From assembly GCA_963682055.1 (NCBI GenBank), contig OY821745.1:9989501-10053500 (forward strand): DNA of 64,000 nucleotides, given 5' to 3'. Under the pieces are notes generated by a model. That model did not search any database, was not told the origin of the DNA, and was given only the letters and a program-made list of their open reading frames with translations. Below are positions 36,073-55,191 of this stretch, in pieces; the first letter of the stretch is position 1; every line of letters starts with the position of its first letter. The DNA is from Primula veris (lineage: Eukaryota; Streptophyta; Magnoliopsida; Ericales; Primulaceae). Both the position numbers and the translations under genes were made by a program.

Positions 36073-36726
36073 GTAGTGACTCGGCCTGATAATTGAGTCA
36101 TGTAAAGACAGAATCTGAGTCCGTGATTCACTACACATAGAAGGTGTTATGGCGCTTTAGTAATGATGACGTTAATCCGTCATATTCTCCCATGATCGTT
36201 CGATCACTAGACATTGGTATAGGCCCATTCCGTTGCTGAAGTGACGATAAAGAGATATTGAACCATGATGTTCATATTTGAGTGCAATAACCGCATCATT
36301 GTACTTGGTCTGATGTGCTAGAATGAACATCTCGTCTGCTGTGAATTGTCTAGCTCGACACAGCATCGCGCTAACACGCTGCCACCAAAATGGCATTAAA
36401 GACATTTTTCCATTACCTTAAGATAACTATAGATGAGGGCTTGTCTTATCCCTTTGCGTTGTCGAGTGTACGTGCCCCCCTTTGGTACTCGACTTAACGC
36501 CACTCTTTTTTCGGTTGTACCGATGCCGGTTATTTATCAGACTCGTATAAGGGATATTCCTACTATGGCTATGTATTTACCATTAGGAATATGGTGATAT
36601 CTTGGAGGTCTTGGAATGACTCCAAACGAATCAGTCTGATCTACTCGTGCTCTATGAGACGACTAGTGAGTGTATATGGCTTCGAGCTAGTATTAGCCAT
36701 ATTCGAATTACATATGCTCTGTCTCA

Positions 36727-36750
36727 CTTCGAGCTAATATTAGCTCGAAG
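36727..36750. repeat. 24-bp perfect palindrome at the centre of the inverted repeat
   Basis: Positions 36727-36750 read identically on both strands (centre AATATT, flanked by CTTCGAGCT / AGCTCGAAG). It lies where copy B ends and copy C begins, and is derived from the CTTCGAGCTAGTATTAGC motif of the element. Confidence 0.9.
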
Positions 36751-39700
36751 CCATATACACTCTCTAGTCATTCATAGAGTATGAGTAGATCAGAGTGATT
36801 CGTTTGGAGTCATTCCAATACCTCCAAGATAATGCGTTATTTCTAATGGTAAAGACAGACCATGTTAGGAATATCACTTATGCGGGTCTGATAAGTAACC
36901 GGCATCGGTATAACCGAAAAAGGGTTGTGTTAATTCGAGTACCGATGGGGGTAGGTACACTCAACAACGCAAAGAGATAAGATAAGCCCACTTCCAAAAT
37001 TACCATAAGGTAAGGGAATGTGTCTATAGTGCCATTTCGGTGGCAGCGTGTTAGCGCGATACTGTGTCGAACTATACCATTCACAGCAGACGAGACGTTC
37101 GTCCTAGCACATAAGACCAAGTACAATGATGCGCTTATTGTACTTAGATATGAACATCATGCTGTAATATCTCTTCATCGTCTCATCAGGGACGGATCGA
37201 GTCTATCAATGTCTAGTGATCAAACGATCATGGGATAATTTGACGACTTAACGTCATAATGACTAAAGTGTCATGACACCATCTGGGTGTAGTCTGAATC
37301 ATGGACTTAGATTCAATCTTTATGGGACTCGGTCATCAGGCCGAGTCACTACCGTGTCTTCCCAAGATCCTTAATCTTGAAGGGCAAATGCAAAAATGGA
37401 TCGTATAATAAAACATGCAAGGGCATGAAACGTGTCTTTACGTATTCCAAGCCGATCAAATAATCACTTAAGCGGGATACCACCTCAGCTAGGATTTTAT
37501 AATCCATATAGTGAATGTCTCAGTTAATTGAGAACATGGTCTGTAGTCAAGAACTACTTGATTCAAGCACATGAAGTCAAACAGGGACTTTCATCTACAT
37601 CTATTTGTCTAAATTCCCATATAGATAAATCCGTGACTACAATCACATGCTGCATACTCAGTTTTTCGGAAACTACTAAACTGATAAAGTAGGGGACCGT
37701 TATAACGTCCATTACGAGGAAATAAAACATCTCGTAATCAATTCCAAGGTGTGAGAAAAGCTTTATGCTACTAGGCGAGTACTGATACAGTCTCATTATT
37801 CTCATCACTCTTCCTTACGAATAACCAAATAAACAAACTCGTTTAACATTGGTGATGTTGGAACTACAGGTCCTAACACACTTTCACTAAGGAGTCTACT
37901 TGGATTGCAGGATTCCATTAGGCCAGTCTGTTCTACGTTGACTTTGGGCAACAATACATGATTCTCTGTCATAATTTGCTTATATTATCAGTCGTCGCCA
38001 AATATATGAACAAGTAATCAATGATAGTCTCATTTCGTTTCAATATCGTCTAAGATATCATGATCGACAGATATTTCGAGATTCTTAGGATGGGGAGGAA
38101 TCACACATCTCCTAGATCCTTTATAATCTCGTATGACAAATGAGTTTCAGTTCACCGCTCCAGGGACTGCACAAATTAAGAACCGGTCAACTTCCTCGTA
38201 TCTTGGGAAGGACGACAGACTGGACAGCCGATAACAGCGTCCTTTGCTTAGCGGGTTCGGCCAAAGCAACGTGTTACAATAAGAACACGGCGTCCGACAG
38301 GAACGTCTTTCCTTACAAGCATAATTGCAGCAAGTATAAATGATCTCGTGACATTTCATAAATTGTCAAGTGCGTCTGGCACTTATTTAGACTTGGGGGA
38401 GTCTCCACACTTACTTTTCAGTAAGTGTAGTTTGGGGATCAAGCTAATACTGAGTGGGAATGTCATTTTATATCACGTTGTTTCTTATCAACTTTCACGT
38501 GCATATCTCCCCCTAACGACGGGGAGAACAGTCTTAGCGATATCACTTCCACATGTCATGCGGTAAAGAGATTGCTTGCCAAGGTACTCTATCAAATGAT
38601 AGGCGGGGGATTCATAATCGACTTATATCCCCTTCAGAGGTCCATATTTTGAATGCTTTAGCGTCTCAATCAAAATACGAATTATGCACTCAACACGCGT
38701 TAATATGAGACTTCTGGCTCATAACCAGTAACCAGCTGGTATGCATAAGGTGTTTGAATTTATATGGACCTCATAACGGACCAATGCAGCAGTACATCAT
38801 AACCCCACACGGAAATAGTAATCTTGGTGTGCGCAATACCAAAAAGTGCGTGCAATCATTTGCAGTCGCATTATCAAACTTTCCGTGAGTCCATTTGGGT
38901 CTGAACATAATTGATGGGATGTTCAATTTCAATTCCCAAACTCAAGTAATTCAAATCGAAATTTCGATTCTTACTCTTCGGCATTATCAAGTCGACTAGA
39001 CTTTTCAGGATAATCCGGATCAGGAGTAATCAATTTAATGATAGGGCTAAGAGTTTGGAAAATGCTGCATTTCTGTGGACAACAATAAAATATGACCTTA
39101 TTGTCGATGCATCAACCATAACCATTTATATTTATGGTCCGTCTTATGGTTGGATAAGTCCATAATAACTCCTTCAATTCTTTGCAAGAATTCTACGAGT
39201 CCATTTTTGTAATCTTTACACATATTAATCTTTCAAAGAGAGCATTAGTGGCATGAATTTCGGATCAATCACGAAATATATTCTCAAAGAGAATCCAAAT
39301 GCGATGCGATTATAAATCAAGCATCGTCTTTTGACCCGGGAATATCTCATCCGGTCAATGCCACAATATCAAAATCCTCTTATCAATCGACGACATGCAA
39401 ATGATAGTATAGACAATCATGTCTCAGCATCTAAATCTTTTATCAATCGATGACAGGCGAAATGATAAGATAACTTTAAATGTTTTAAAAAAATGTGGTA
39501 GTAACCACTTGAAAGATATTTCAACTCCTCTAAAATACGCTTTTGGTCGTATTGAGTCGAGGCTATGTATAGAAATTTCAATTCTTTCATGAGCTATTAC
39601 CAAATAACACTGGTTTTCTCGAATATTTTATAACTCAACAAGGTACGACGTGACCTACATGAGTATAAGGCCTCATATTTGATAAATTAATTTGGTTTTA

Positions 39701-41629
39701 CCAAAGATTTCGATTTAGAACGACAGGTCCATAATCGTTGTCACTGGGGATTCTTTAGGCAAGTAGTTGATAAAATTATGTGGTACATTGTTACCCACTA
39801 GTTCCAGACAACCAACTACCCCACAAGTATTGCCATAAAGATTGATAATTTAAAGTTAGTTCACATTTTGAAAGAAATTTGCTTAAAATACTTTAAATTA
39901 TTTCAAGAAATTTTATAAATAGGCAAACCATAATCCAAAAGTATGGTCCAAATGGAAAAATCATAATCCAAATGGAAAAACATAATCCAGATGAGCGAAA
40001 AACCGGCTCAATGATTTGTCGAAATCAATAAAGAAATGTATCAAACTCATTTGAGCCACAAAATCGGGGGTCTCAAGAGTTTCCTTTCAGTTAGCTTTAA
40101 CCGCATTATTTTCGACTTTTCTACCCTCATGATAGTTTTGAACTATTTAAGGAGTAGCCGAGAATGACATCAGTCATTTATAGCAGAGAATTGGCTCATT
40201 GAGCATTGTCTCTTGCTTTGGGACAACATGCCATATTGTTCCTTTCAATGACTGACTTGGAGCCACATGTATTCGGTTTTGACAATTGTCTAAACCTCGC
40301 TTGGCTATGCGAGCGTTATGCTCGCAACAGTTTGAGACAAATAACTCTTGTCTCGGTTCTCTATTCGAGGAAAAAATGTCCACGAATAGCATTAATATTA
40401 GGCAAACAATTCGCCATTGACCCAATAGGATTAAAACTGCTCATCAGAACACTTTTCTTATCCAATAACAGATGGGCAATAAAGTAACATGGTGAATATA
40501 AATTCATGATACTACTAATGGAATACATTTTCCAATCTAGTAATTTTGTGAAGGATCGCTACAATATGTCAATTTCATACATTTGTTCACCATAGACATC
40601 ATCACGTCTCAAATGTGGCGGCGGAATAACATCAACGCCTTAGCTTTCATCTCACGAGTAATAACAAACTCGTGTTTTACTCATCAAAGATGGCATCCAA
40701 AAAGAATTGGGCATCACATGCTCACACATCAGGGCGACTAACATGTGGTATCGGAATAACATCATTGTCTAAACAGTCATTTCGCAAGTATACTTTGCGA
40801 TTTTTCTCATCATAGATGGCATCCAATATATGTTAGGAGTTTGGGAGTAGTTATCATATAAAACGACTGTTTTATATGTTTATGGTTTGCACAAGCACAA
40901 ACTTTGTTTCGAAACGACAAGTTCGAAAATACTACTTTTGCTTTTCATGTGAATTGGTACTCGTTGATCGATCGACGGGTCGATACCGAGACACCAATTC
41001 GGCAGAACATACATCATTATATTAACACACTCGGGAGAATTATTATTTAGTCAACCCCTTTCGGTAGCTCTACTTGAACACGACCAGGAAAGACGGTGAG
41101 GGTGAAGGGCACGAATGCCACTTAAAACCCGACATCATTAAGATAGGAACTATCTGCCTATATCTTTCCTAGACATCGTATCCAAATAGGTGAGCCTATT
41201 TGGAGAAGGTTCATAATTTTTTCAACTTAAATGTGAAAATATATAATTTCGCAAATTAACATATTATACACATGACATTGATCTGATATAATAATTAAAT
41301 ATTGAATAAGATATTGCTTGTGTGATTTAGAATATATTTGTTATATGATTGGATTCTATAATTAATTAATCACGGCCATGTTGTGTAGCATATTAGCTCG
41401 GTATATATATATATGAGATATGTATAGATATAGAGAGATAAATATGAAGAGACAGCAACAGAGTCTTTATTAATCAGAATGTATCAATACAATGAGACCC
41501 TAGCCTTCTTTATATACTTAGAGGTTAGAGTTATACAAATTAGAAAGTCCAACTTAGGCTCACTATGAGTAAAATCCAACTTATGTCCACTATAAGTAAG
41601 GCACAAGAGTCCAATAATATACTACAACA
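36734..41629 (-). mobile_element. Dead copia retrotransposon, copy C (right arm of giant inverted repeat)
   Basis: Read on the minus strand from 41629, it begins with an LTR and follows copies A and B through gag/leader, integrase (stop at 38971-38973), reverse transcriptase (GIDYE and SLVVSEKLSM at about 37740-37665) and RNase H (ARTN.SSAVN at about 37105-37075). It ends at the palindrome. Copy C looks closer to A than to B in several stretches (for example at 41080-41110), which argues against a simple recent B-to-C fold-back. Confidence 0.85.
41415..41629 (-). repeat. 5' LTR of copia copy C
   Basis: On the minus strand it starts TGTTGTAGTATATTATTGG at 41629, has TATATAAAG near 41516-41508 and a CT-rich tail, and aligns with the copy A LTR (8466-8669). 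The end is blurred by a TA run at 41402-41414. A weak primer-site-like ACCGAGCTAAT follows. Confidence 0.65.
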
Positions 41630-41719
41630 TCTATAATAAAATACAGTTCTCTTGCTACTACATATAACTAAATAAGCAACTAAAATAGTACTAAACAAAC
41701 AAAAAAAAACCTTTTTTCT

Positions 41720-42040
41720 AACAATTGACTTTTATTGAATGTAAATCATTTTTTTTGCAATTTTTTTGTTTTTTATTATTTGTTCAAAAGAAGTTTTTTT
41801 TCATGAGTCATTTCTTATATATAATACTTATATTACTTTTTTATTCAACTTACATAAAAGAATTGAGTTAACTAAAAAAATGTGAGTGCTTTATTTGTTT
41901 TGTTTTTTGGACTTTTCAGAAAACACTTCTCGAAAATCACGTAACTCTCTAACCCTGACATTTTAAAATTGACAAGCTTTTGAGAAGTACTTTTGGTCTC
42001 AAAAGTCATTTTTTTTTTTACCGTGGCGTCAAACTCCCCA
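41720..42040 (-). repeat. Repeat X', inverted partner of 30190-30430
   Basis: Its reverse complement shares AAAAGTACTTCTCAAAAG, GAGAAGTGTTTTCTGAAAAG and TCAATTCTTTTATGTAAG with repeat X. It lies outside the LTR of copy C, as X lies outside copy B. Confidence 0.55.
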
Positions 42041-43659
42041 AGTCCTTTAAACTTTATGATGTCATCTGCCAAAAAATTTTAAATAACAAATGTACAATAA
42101 TGTAGAGAAGGATAAAAAAAAACCAAATGTATTTTTTTTGTGTGGGGGTGGGGGATGATGGTTTAGTACACATCTCTAGACTTATTTATCAACAAAAAAA
42201 CTTACTGTAATTTTTTATTAAACATTAGGACATAGAACCAAAAATTATTCCAAATTACCCTTAAATTAACAGACTCATATTTTTTAGCAACATCTTAAAA
42301 TGCTTCTTATCTATATCATGTCTCCGAGTCCAAATCTTCTATCACATCTCTCTATCCCTTCCGTGTTCCCTTGCTTATTTTATTCAAAAAAATTCTAAAA
42401 AACTTGAAAAAAATTGTACAATTACTATAATACATGTATAAATACATTTCAATAATTATTTTTGAAAGAAAATCCACACAAAATTTATTTTGGAATAAAT
42501 GTATAAATTAGTGTAAATTAAATATTGAATATTAAAAAAATTGTCTAAAACAATATTATGTTCAAATGTTTTAAAATTTGAATATAATATAATATAAAAG
42601 TTTATAAAGTTGCGGTATAAGTTGAAAAAATTTAAAATTTAAGTGAAAATAAGTAAGGATGTATAGAAGGAGCAGAGAATAAGGGATAGAGTATTTGTAG
42701 TATATCTCTCCATAGTATATCTATTTGACTTTCCATAATCTCGTATCTTTATGAACAAATTTGGAATTAACTTTCCAAGATCTTTCTGAATTTATTACAT
42801 CTTTACAGATTCGGTCTTGATTCTGAACAAATTTTCAAGCCAACATCCTTTCAATCCTCAACCTGTTTACTGCATAAACTTAACACACCAGTAGCAAATT
42901 TATATAATAATGCAAATAACAATTAACAAAACAGTGACAATTAGATAAGGTCAATAAACTGAACCTAACAGTTTTACTTTGTTTTCGTTTTTTATGTTTG
43001 ATGCTCTTTGTTGTTATCTTGAAATTTCTTTGATGCTCTTCGTATTTCCTCTTAAAATTTAGTTTATTATAATGATGTTTAAGGTTTTTTTTTATTTATA
43101 CAAAATAATTTAAACTCAATATAATATAAGAAATTGTAATAGATAATTAAGAGAGATAAAGATTTAAAGTAGGGCGATTTTGAGGGAGAGATATTCAAGA
43201 AGGGACGTTTTCGTCCATTAAAAAGTCATGTGTACTAAATCATAGACAAGAATTACAAAATTGTGTTTCTTAACATTAAAACCATAGCATCGTACTAAAA
43301 GTTAAATTCCCTTTTTTTTTTTTTTTTTGCAGTTTCAAAGAAAAGAAAACTACACATGATTTTTGTTTTCTTCATAAGTGAACTTAGTTTAATCAACATT
43401 GATGTATAATATATCGATATATTAGTTGAACAAATCATAAACAGAAAATCTGAGTATGATCTCACAATTAAATCTTGGTTTAGATTTATGTCTATCCATC
43501 ACCACAATCAAAAATTTCTACAAATTACTTGATGCAATTTTACATTGAGAATTATTGTGTTTTTTCTTTTGCGGTTTTTCTAAGTTAAATATTTTGATCT
43601 TTTTACTTCCCTACACACAATATATATTGATGTTCTATCTTGTTGGTAAATTTGTGAAG
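42041..43659. other. AT-rich intron DNA up to the DUF1685 exon 2
   Basis: Homopolymer runs (T at about 43311-43329) and AT-rich sequence; no gene or clear transposon end seen. Confidence 0.4.
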
Positions 43660-43772
43660 GAGATGATTCAAAGGTGGTAAAGATCAGGTTGAAGCAGTGG
43701 GCCCAAGTGGTAGCTTGTGTTTTGCAACAACAATCAAATTCGCAAGTCGAAATTTCGTCATCTTCAACTTAG

Positions 43773-46085
43773 AATTTGCAATTCCAAAAAAAAAAGGAGC
43801 TCTAATTAGGCCTTTTGGCCAAGTACTTTCTTTATTAATACAATTAATGGGTTATTCTTAATTCCAATTAAAAGAGAGGGGGGGTGGGGAATAAAAAGGT
43901 TAACAGTACAAATGACTGTATGTTGTATGTATTTATAAGAATCATGATATATTATATATGTATAATTGGCCTAAACGTAGAGTGATGGCTGATGAGTTTG
44001 GAAACTACTGAATAGAAGTTTCTTGGTCCTTAATTAGTTTGTTTACCAAAATCATGTGCAAAAATAATGAATTATCATTTTTTGGTATTTATACTACCTT
44101 GTTTCTTTTGAACTACTGCTAAACCAGGTTGTGACCAGTGAGATGGTGTAGCAACTAGCAAGTTTATTGAAAATAGTTTGAATATAGAACCTTAGTTAAA
44201 TTCTAGAAGTCATTCATCTAAGAATATTTGGGGAAATCAAAATTCATTTCGGAGGCTACGATGATATAGGTATATATGGACTTTTTGATCCATACTATAT
44301 TGAGACTCACTGAGTTTCAATGATCTATAAATCTCGATATACATTGGCCAAATATCTCTCAACGAGAGTCTCCGTGTGTGGCAAAAAATCTCTATCTATA
44401 TATCTCATTAACCTTTAGGAAATGTATGTAATAATTAGTGCATCTTCTGATTATATCTTCTCTCTTTTCAGACTTCCAAAGTCTATGAATATGGTTGCCA
44501 ATATTTGTTAATACTGTTAGATTACTCATGAAAAAACTAGGAGTAAATAAACCTATTAAAACTACTAGGTCAATAAAAACATGATCGTTGATTTATAATA
44601 TTACAGTATTACGTCATGGGACAGTTTGAATCATATCAAGGATAGTGATTGACTGATAAGAAAATTTAAATTAGAACATATAATTTAAATAAATCATTTG
44701 ATCAAAGGTTAACTGCACCAGAAAATCTTGTTGTACTTGTGAGTAGTGATGATGGATTTAAGGAACTTGATGATTTGGCTATGAGACTAATTAATTTATC
44801 GACTATCACTTATAGCTTTTACATTTACGCGAGTCGTTTAAGTTTGTATACTAGTTCATAGGTTTTTATCTCTTTTGTAAGCTTTTTTTAAATATCAACT
44901 ATAAAATTGATAGTTACCTTTTTACTATTTTCTGCATCAAGTATCCAACTTCTCGGACTTTGTCTTCTACCGTACGTTTATAATTTTATTTGTTAGTGCA
45001 CTAACTTACTTATAAGTTTTTACTTCAACAAAATAATGCATAAAGTCGCTAATTTATGTTATTGATGTTGTTATTGACCCAACAAGCAGTGAAGACGAGT
45101 TATGCAATGTCTTTTCAAAAGTGAGAAATAAAAACTTACGCATGTTAAAATGGCATTTATACGTTTGTTAATTCCGTAATGACTAAAATGTATGATTGTT
45201 TGGGATTTAAATGGACTTAGGTATGGCATAAAAACATTTTGAAACCTCTCTACACCATTAGTATTTTTAATGTACAAGACATAATAAACTATATATAGGG
45301 TAGTGCACCAATCAGAAAAGAGAAATGATAGGTTAAATTATAACCCAAAGATCGAAAAGGAGAAAATGTAGCGAAAGCGTTTTGCAATATTAGCTAAAAT
45401 CATAAGCTTTATCCGCATATATAAAAGGTGGAAAGTGAGTTCTTTTTGCTTTTTCAAGAATTGAAATGAACTTTAATTAAATAGAGATTTTTCGTTGCTA
45501 ATGGAGCTCTTTAAATAAGATCGAAACATGGATGAAACAATCCAAACCCATACGCGCAAAACTAATATGCTTCATAATACTATAGCCCAAGTTGGAGTGT
45601 GAATATTGCTAATGCCCATCTTATAGAAAGTGCATGAAAAAGATCAAGCATCAAGCCATCAAGGGAATTACTGAAGACTGCCGATTTTGATATGTTTGGT
45701 ATGCAAAAATAATTAAGCATGATTAGTTTTCTGAAGTGGAGTCCTTCAAAATAATGTGAAACTAATGTTATATAGGTTGTTATATGCTATGAACTTACGT
45801 TGTGCGATTAAGCATAAGTTAAGGGTAGAATTAGTTATCATACCATTTATGGCCGTGATGTGGTGGTGAATGAAATAATGTGATGAAGATGGAATATTAA
45901 AGTTGATCATAGACTCGGTTATTTTGTAATTAGGGAAATCTATAAATCTGTGATTTCATATAAAAAGGGGTGAAGGACGTTGCAGATGTCCATGAAACAT
46001 AGGACGTCAGTGAAAATTAGCTAACAGTGTGCAACCCATAGTTGCTGGTACTAATGTGAAACCGAAATGTTTGAAATTTTTCTGT
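43773..46085. other. AT-rich intergenic DNA
   Basis: No recognisable gene, RNA or repeat with defined ends. The last part (45960-46085) may be decayed flank of the bromodomain fragment. Confidence 0.4.
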
Positions 46086-46590
46086 AGTCCTTGGGAAAAA
46101 TACATTGTTCAGTATATTAGTGAACCCACTAAATTGATTACGCATATATAGTCCAAGGGAGCTTTATGATGTTGAAGCTGATCGATGGGAGCCGCAATGA
46201 GCCGTCACTGCAGCGTCACATATCGACTCTGATATTCAAGACAAATTGATGTGTTCTCTTGATAAATTAGATAAATCGGGGGATTCTTATCAGGCTGGAC
46301 AGGGAGCGGAATACAGAGGACGAGAGAATGAAGGATCGTTACAACATTGGAAAACTAAGATAAGTTTGTCCGAGAACAAGTTTCATTAACAGGTTTCCTG
46401 TTCCGATATCACTTGAACTCATCCTCTAGCTTGGAGAATAAATATTACTACCAAAGCCTAGAGGCAATGAAGCATGATGTATCGGTGCTGTTATCAAATG
46501 CTGAATTATATTTTAGTACAAATGTCGAGCTTTTGTCAAAGATGAATCACTTAACTATCGTCCTAATAGATTATTGGATAATTTTTTTGG
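46086..46590 (+). pseudogene. Fragment of a bromodomain and WD-repeat (BRWD/PHIP-type) protein gene
   Basis: SPWEKY.VQY.SEPTK (about 46087-46135), then after a frameshift ELYDVEADRWEPQ (about 46160-46197), HIDSDIQDKL (about 46218) and finally YYQSLEAMKHDVSVLLSNAE..F (46446-46515) with ELLSKMNHL (about 46529-46555) match, in order, the C-terminal region of plant BRWD proteins ending in the bromodomain. Stops and at least three frame changes separate the blocks. The upstream WD repeats are not present, so this is a partial copy. Introns were not seen inside it, but the fragment is too short to decide between retrocopy and genomic piece. Confidence 0.65.
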
Positions 46591-46812
46591 TAAAGGCTAA
46601 TTGGCTGCTGTGAGGTTCTTTCGAACGACTTTATCGTCCTTGAAGGCTAATCTTGTTTAGTGTAGAGGTTCAGCTGAGCCCTTTTGTTTTTGGTAAATAA
46701 TTATCCATAGCATTATAAAAGAAAAGGGGTATTTTGTAACAAATAGTAGTAACAAGGAAAAGCTCATTTTTCCCTTTGGTAGATCAGGATAAGTATTTTT
46801 CTCGATCCCACA

Positions 46813-47472
46813 TATAAAGACCGGTCATGTAACAATATGTTCAAAACTAAAATTAAGATATACCATATTTGTATGTTATTTACACACAGGATAGGTGAAT
46901 AAGTAAAAACAAACTCGATTATGGTTCAAGATCAAACAAACACCACTTTTTAAAAACGCAATTAAAAGAGAGTTCAAACTCGCGCTCAAGCCTTGTATTT
47001 TTCTGCAATCCAGGTCTATAATTTATCTACACTATAAAGACCGGTCATGTAACAATATGTTCAAAACTAAAATTAAGATATACCATATTTGTATGTTATT
47101 TACACACAGGATAGGTGAATAAGTAAAAACAAACTCGATTATGGTTCAAGATCAAACAAACACCACTTTTTAAAAACGCAATTAAAAGAGAGTTTAAACT
47201 CGCGTTCAAGCCTTGTATTTTTCTGCAATCCAGGTCTAAAATTTATCTACACTATAAAGACCGGTCATGTAACAATATGTTCAAAACTAAAATTAAGATA
47301 TACCATATTTGTATGTTATTTACACACAGGATAGGTGAATAAGTAAAAACAAACTCGATTATGGTTCAAGATCAAACAAACACCACTTTTTAAAAACGCA
47401 ATTAAAAGTGAGTTCAAACTCGCGTTCAAGCCTTGTATTTTTCTGCAATCCAGGTCTAAAATTTATCTACAC
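46813..47472. repeat. Three 220-bp tandem repeats, nearly identical
   Basis: The unit beginning TATAAAGACCGGTCATG starts at 46813, 47033 and 47253, exactly 220 bp apart, and the third ends near 47472. Only a few substitutions separate the copies, so the array is young. No coding capacity and no spacer structure. A shorter AAAATTTATCTACAC echo follows at about 47535-47555. Confidence 0.9.
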
Positions 47473-47587
47473 CAAAGTAAATATGCTTGTCTAAATTAAA
47501 TCAAACCTGAAAAAATACATTCACTAAAAATTAAAATTTATCTACACGAAAATTAAAATTAAAATTTAGGTAACGGAGAATTCATCG

Positions 47588-47867
47588 TGGATTACGCAGC
47601 TACTACTATAGCGGCAGCAAAAGTAAAGAAACATGAAAATGCCTGCTTCGAGAACCAGCACACTTTCATACCGTTCGCATTTGATACATTTAGATTTTTA
47701 ACTACCGAGTCTGTTGAGGTTTTTAGAAAAGTGCAGAAAGTTATTACATGAATGTGTTGACTGCGGGTGAAGGTTCGGCTGAGTATGTGTGCCGAATGTT
47801 AAGATTTGCTATACAAAGAGTACTAGCGGCACAGTTTGTTGCCCGTTTATCTCAAACTCATATGTAA
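47588..47867 (+). pseudogene. Retroelement-tail-like fragment, one frameshift
   Basis: The first frame reads KKHENAC..NQHTFIPFAFDTF and VEVFRKVQKVI. After a 1-2 base shift near 47748, a second frame reads MLRFAIQRVLAAQFVARL to a stop at 47865-47867. This pattern (PFAF.TFG ... FAIQKG.AAQLVARLP) is a tail often found after reverse transcriptase-like ORFs in plant genomes. The assignment rests on memory of that pattern and is tentative. Confidence 0.45.
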
Positions 47868-48019
47868 TAACATCATATTTATTGAATTTAATTATCTACA
47901 CCACTTTTCCTCCACTAAATTAAGTCTGTATAATTTTCTCAAAAATTTCAGTAAAAACTAAAAATGAAATACATGACATAACAACAATCAGCAAAGTTTA
48001 TAGTGAAGTGACTTTCATT

Positions 48020-55191
<7,172 letters not shown>

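Larger units (their letters stand above)
31855..36714 (+). mobile_element. Dead copia retrotransposon, copy B (left arm of giant inverted repeat)
   Basis: It follows copy A (3223-7660) from GTCGGGTTTTAAGTGGC (about 31998) to GTCTCAC near 36727, in the same orientation, and includes the integrase stop at 34152-34154 and MWY.CLSEYLI at 35643-35678. Its own LTRs are not seen. It carries the solo LTR at 35780-36072. It then meets copy C head to head around 36714. Confidence 0.85.
25931..43772 (+). pseudogene. DUF1685-family gene, decayed and split by 17.4 kb of transposons
   Basis: Exon 1 (25931-26267) starts TLKKLHSWSP...DEEAWLRR, then shifts frame to VTDQDVNEL, a stop, and LGF.FNSSDFDPKL, then shifts back to FPAIEIY and SVSMSSIE, ending at a good donor (G|GTATGT). 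Exon 2 (43660-43772) follows an AG acceptor in the matching phase and reads RLKQWAQVVACV to a stop. This motif order is that of plant DUF1685 proteins, whose function is unknown. Two compensating frameshifts and an in-frame TAG (about 26096) mark it as a pseudogene, although the splice sites survive. The intron holds a tRNA-related repeat, an LTR, the copia inverted repeat and a Cassandra-like LTR. Confidence 0.7.

Noticed and set aside
46813..47472. A CRISPR-like array
   Set aside because: The units are 220 bp, directly abutting and without spacers, in plant nuclear DNA.
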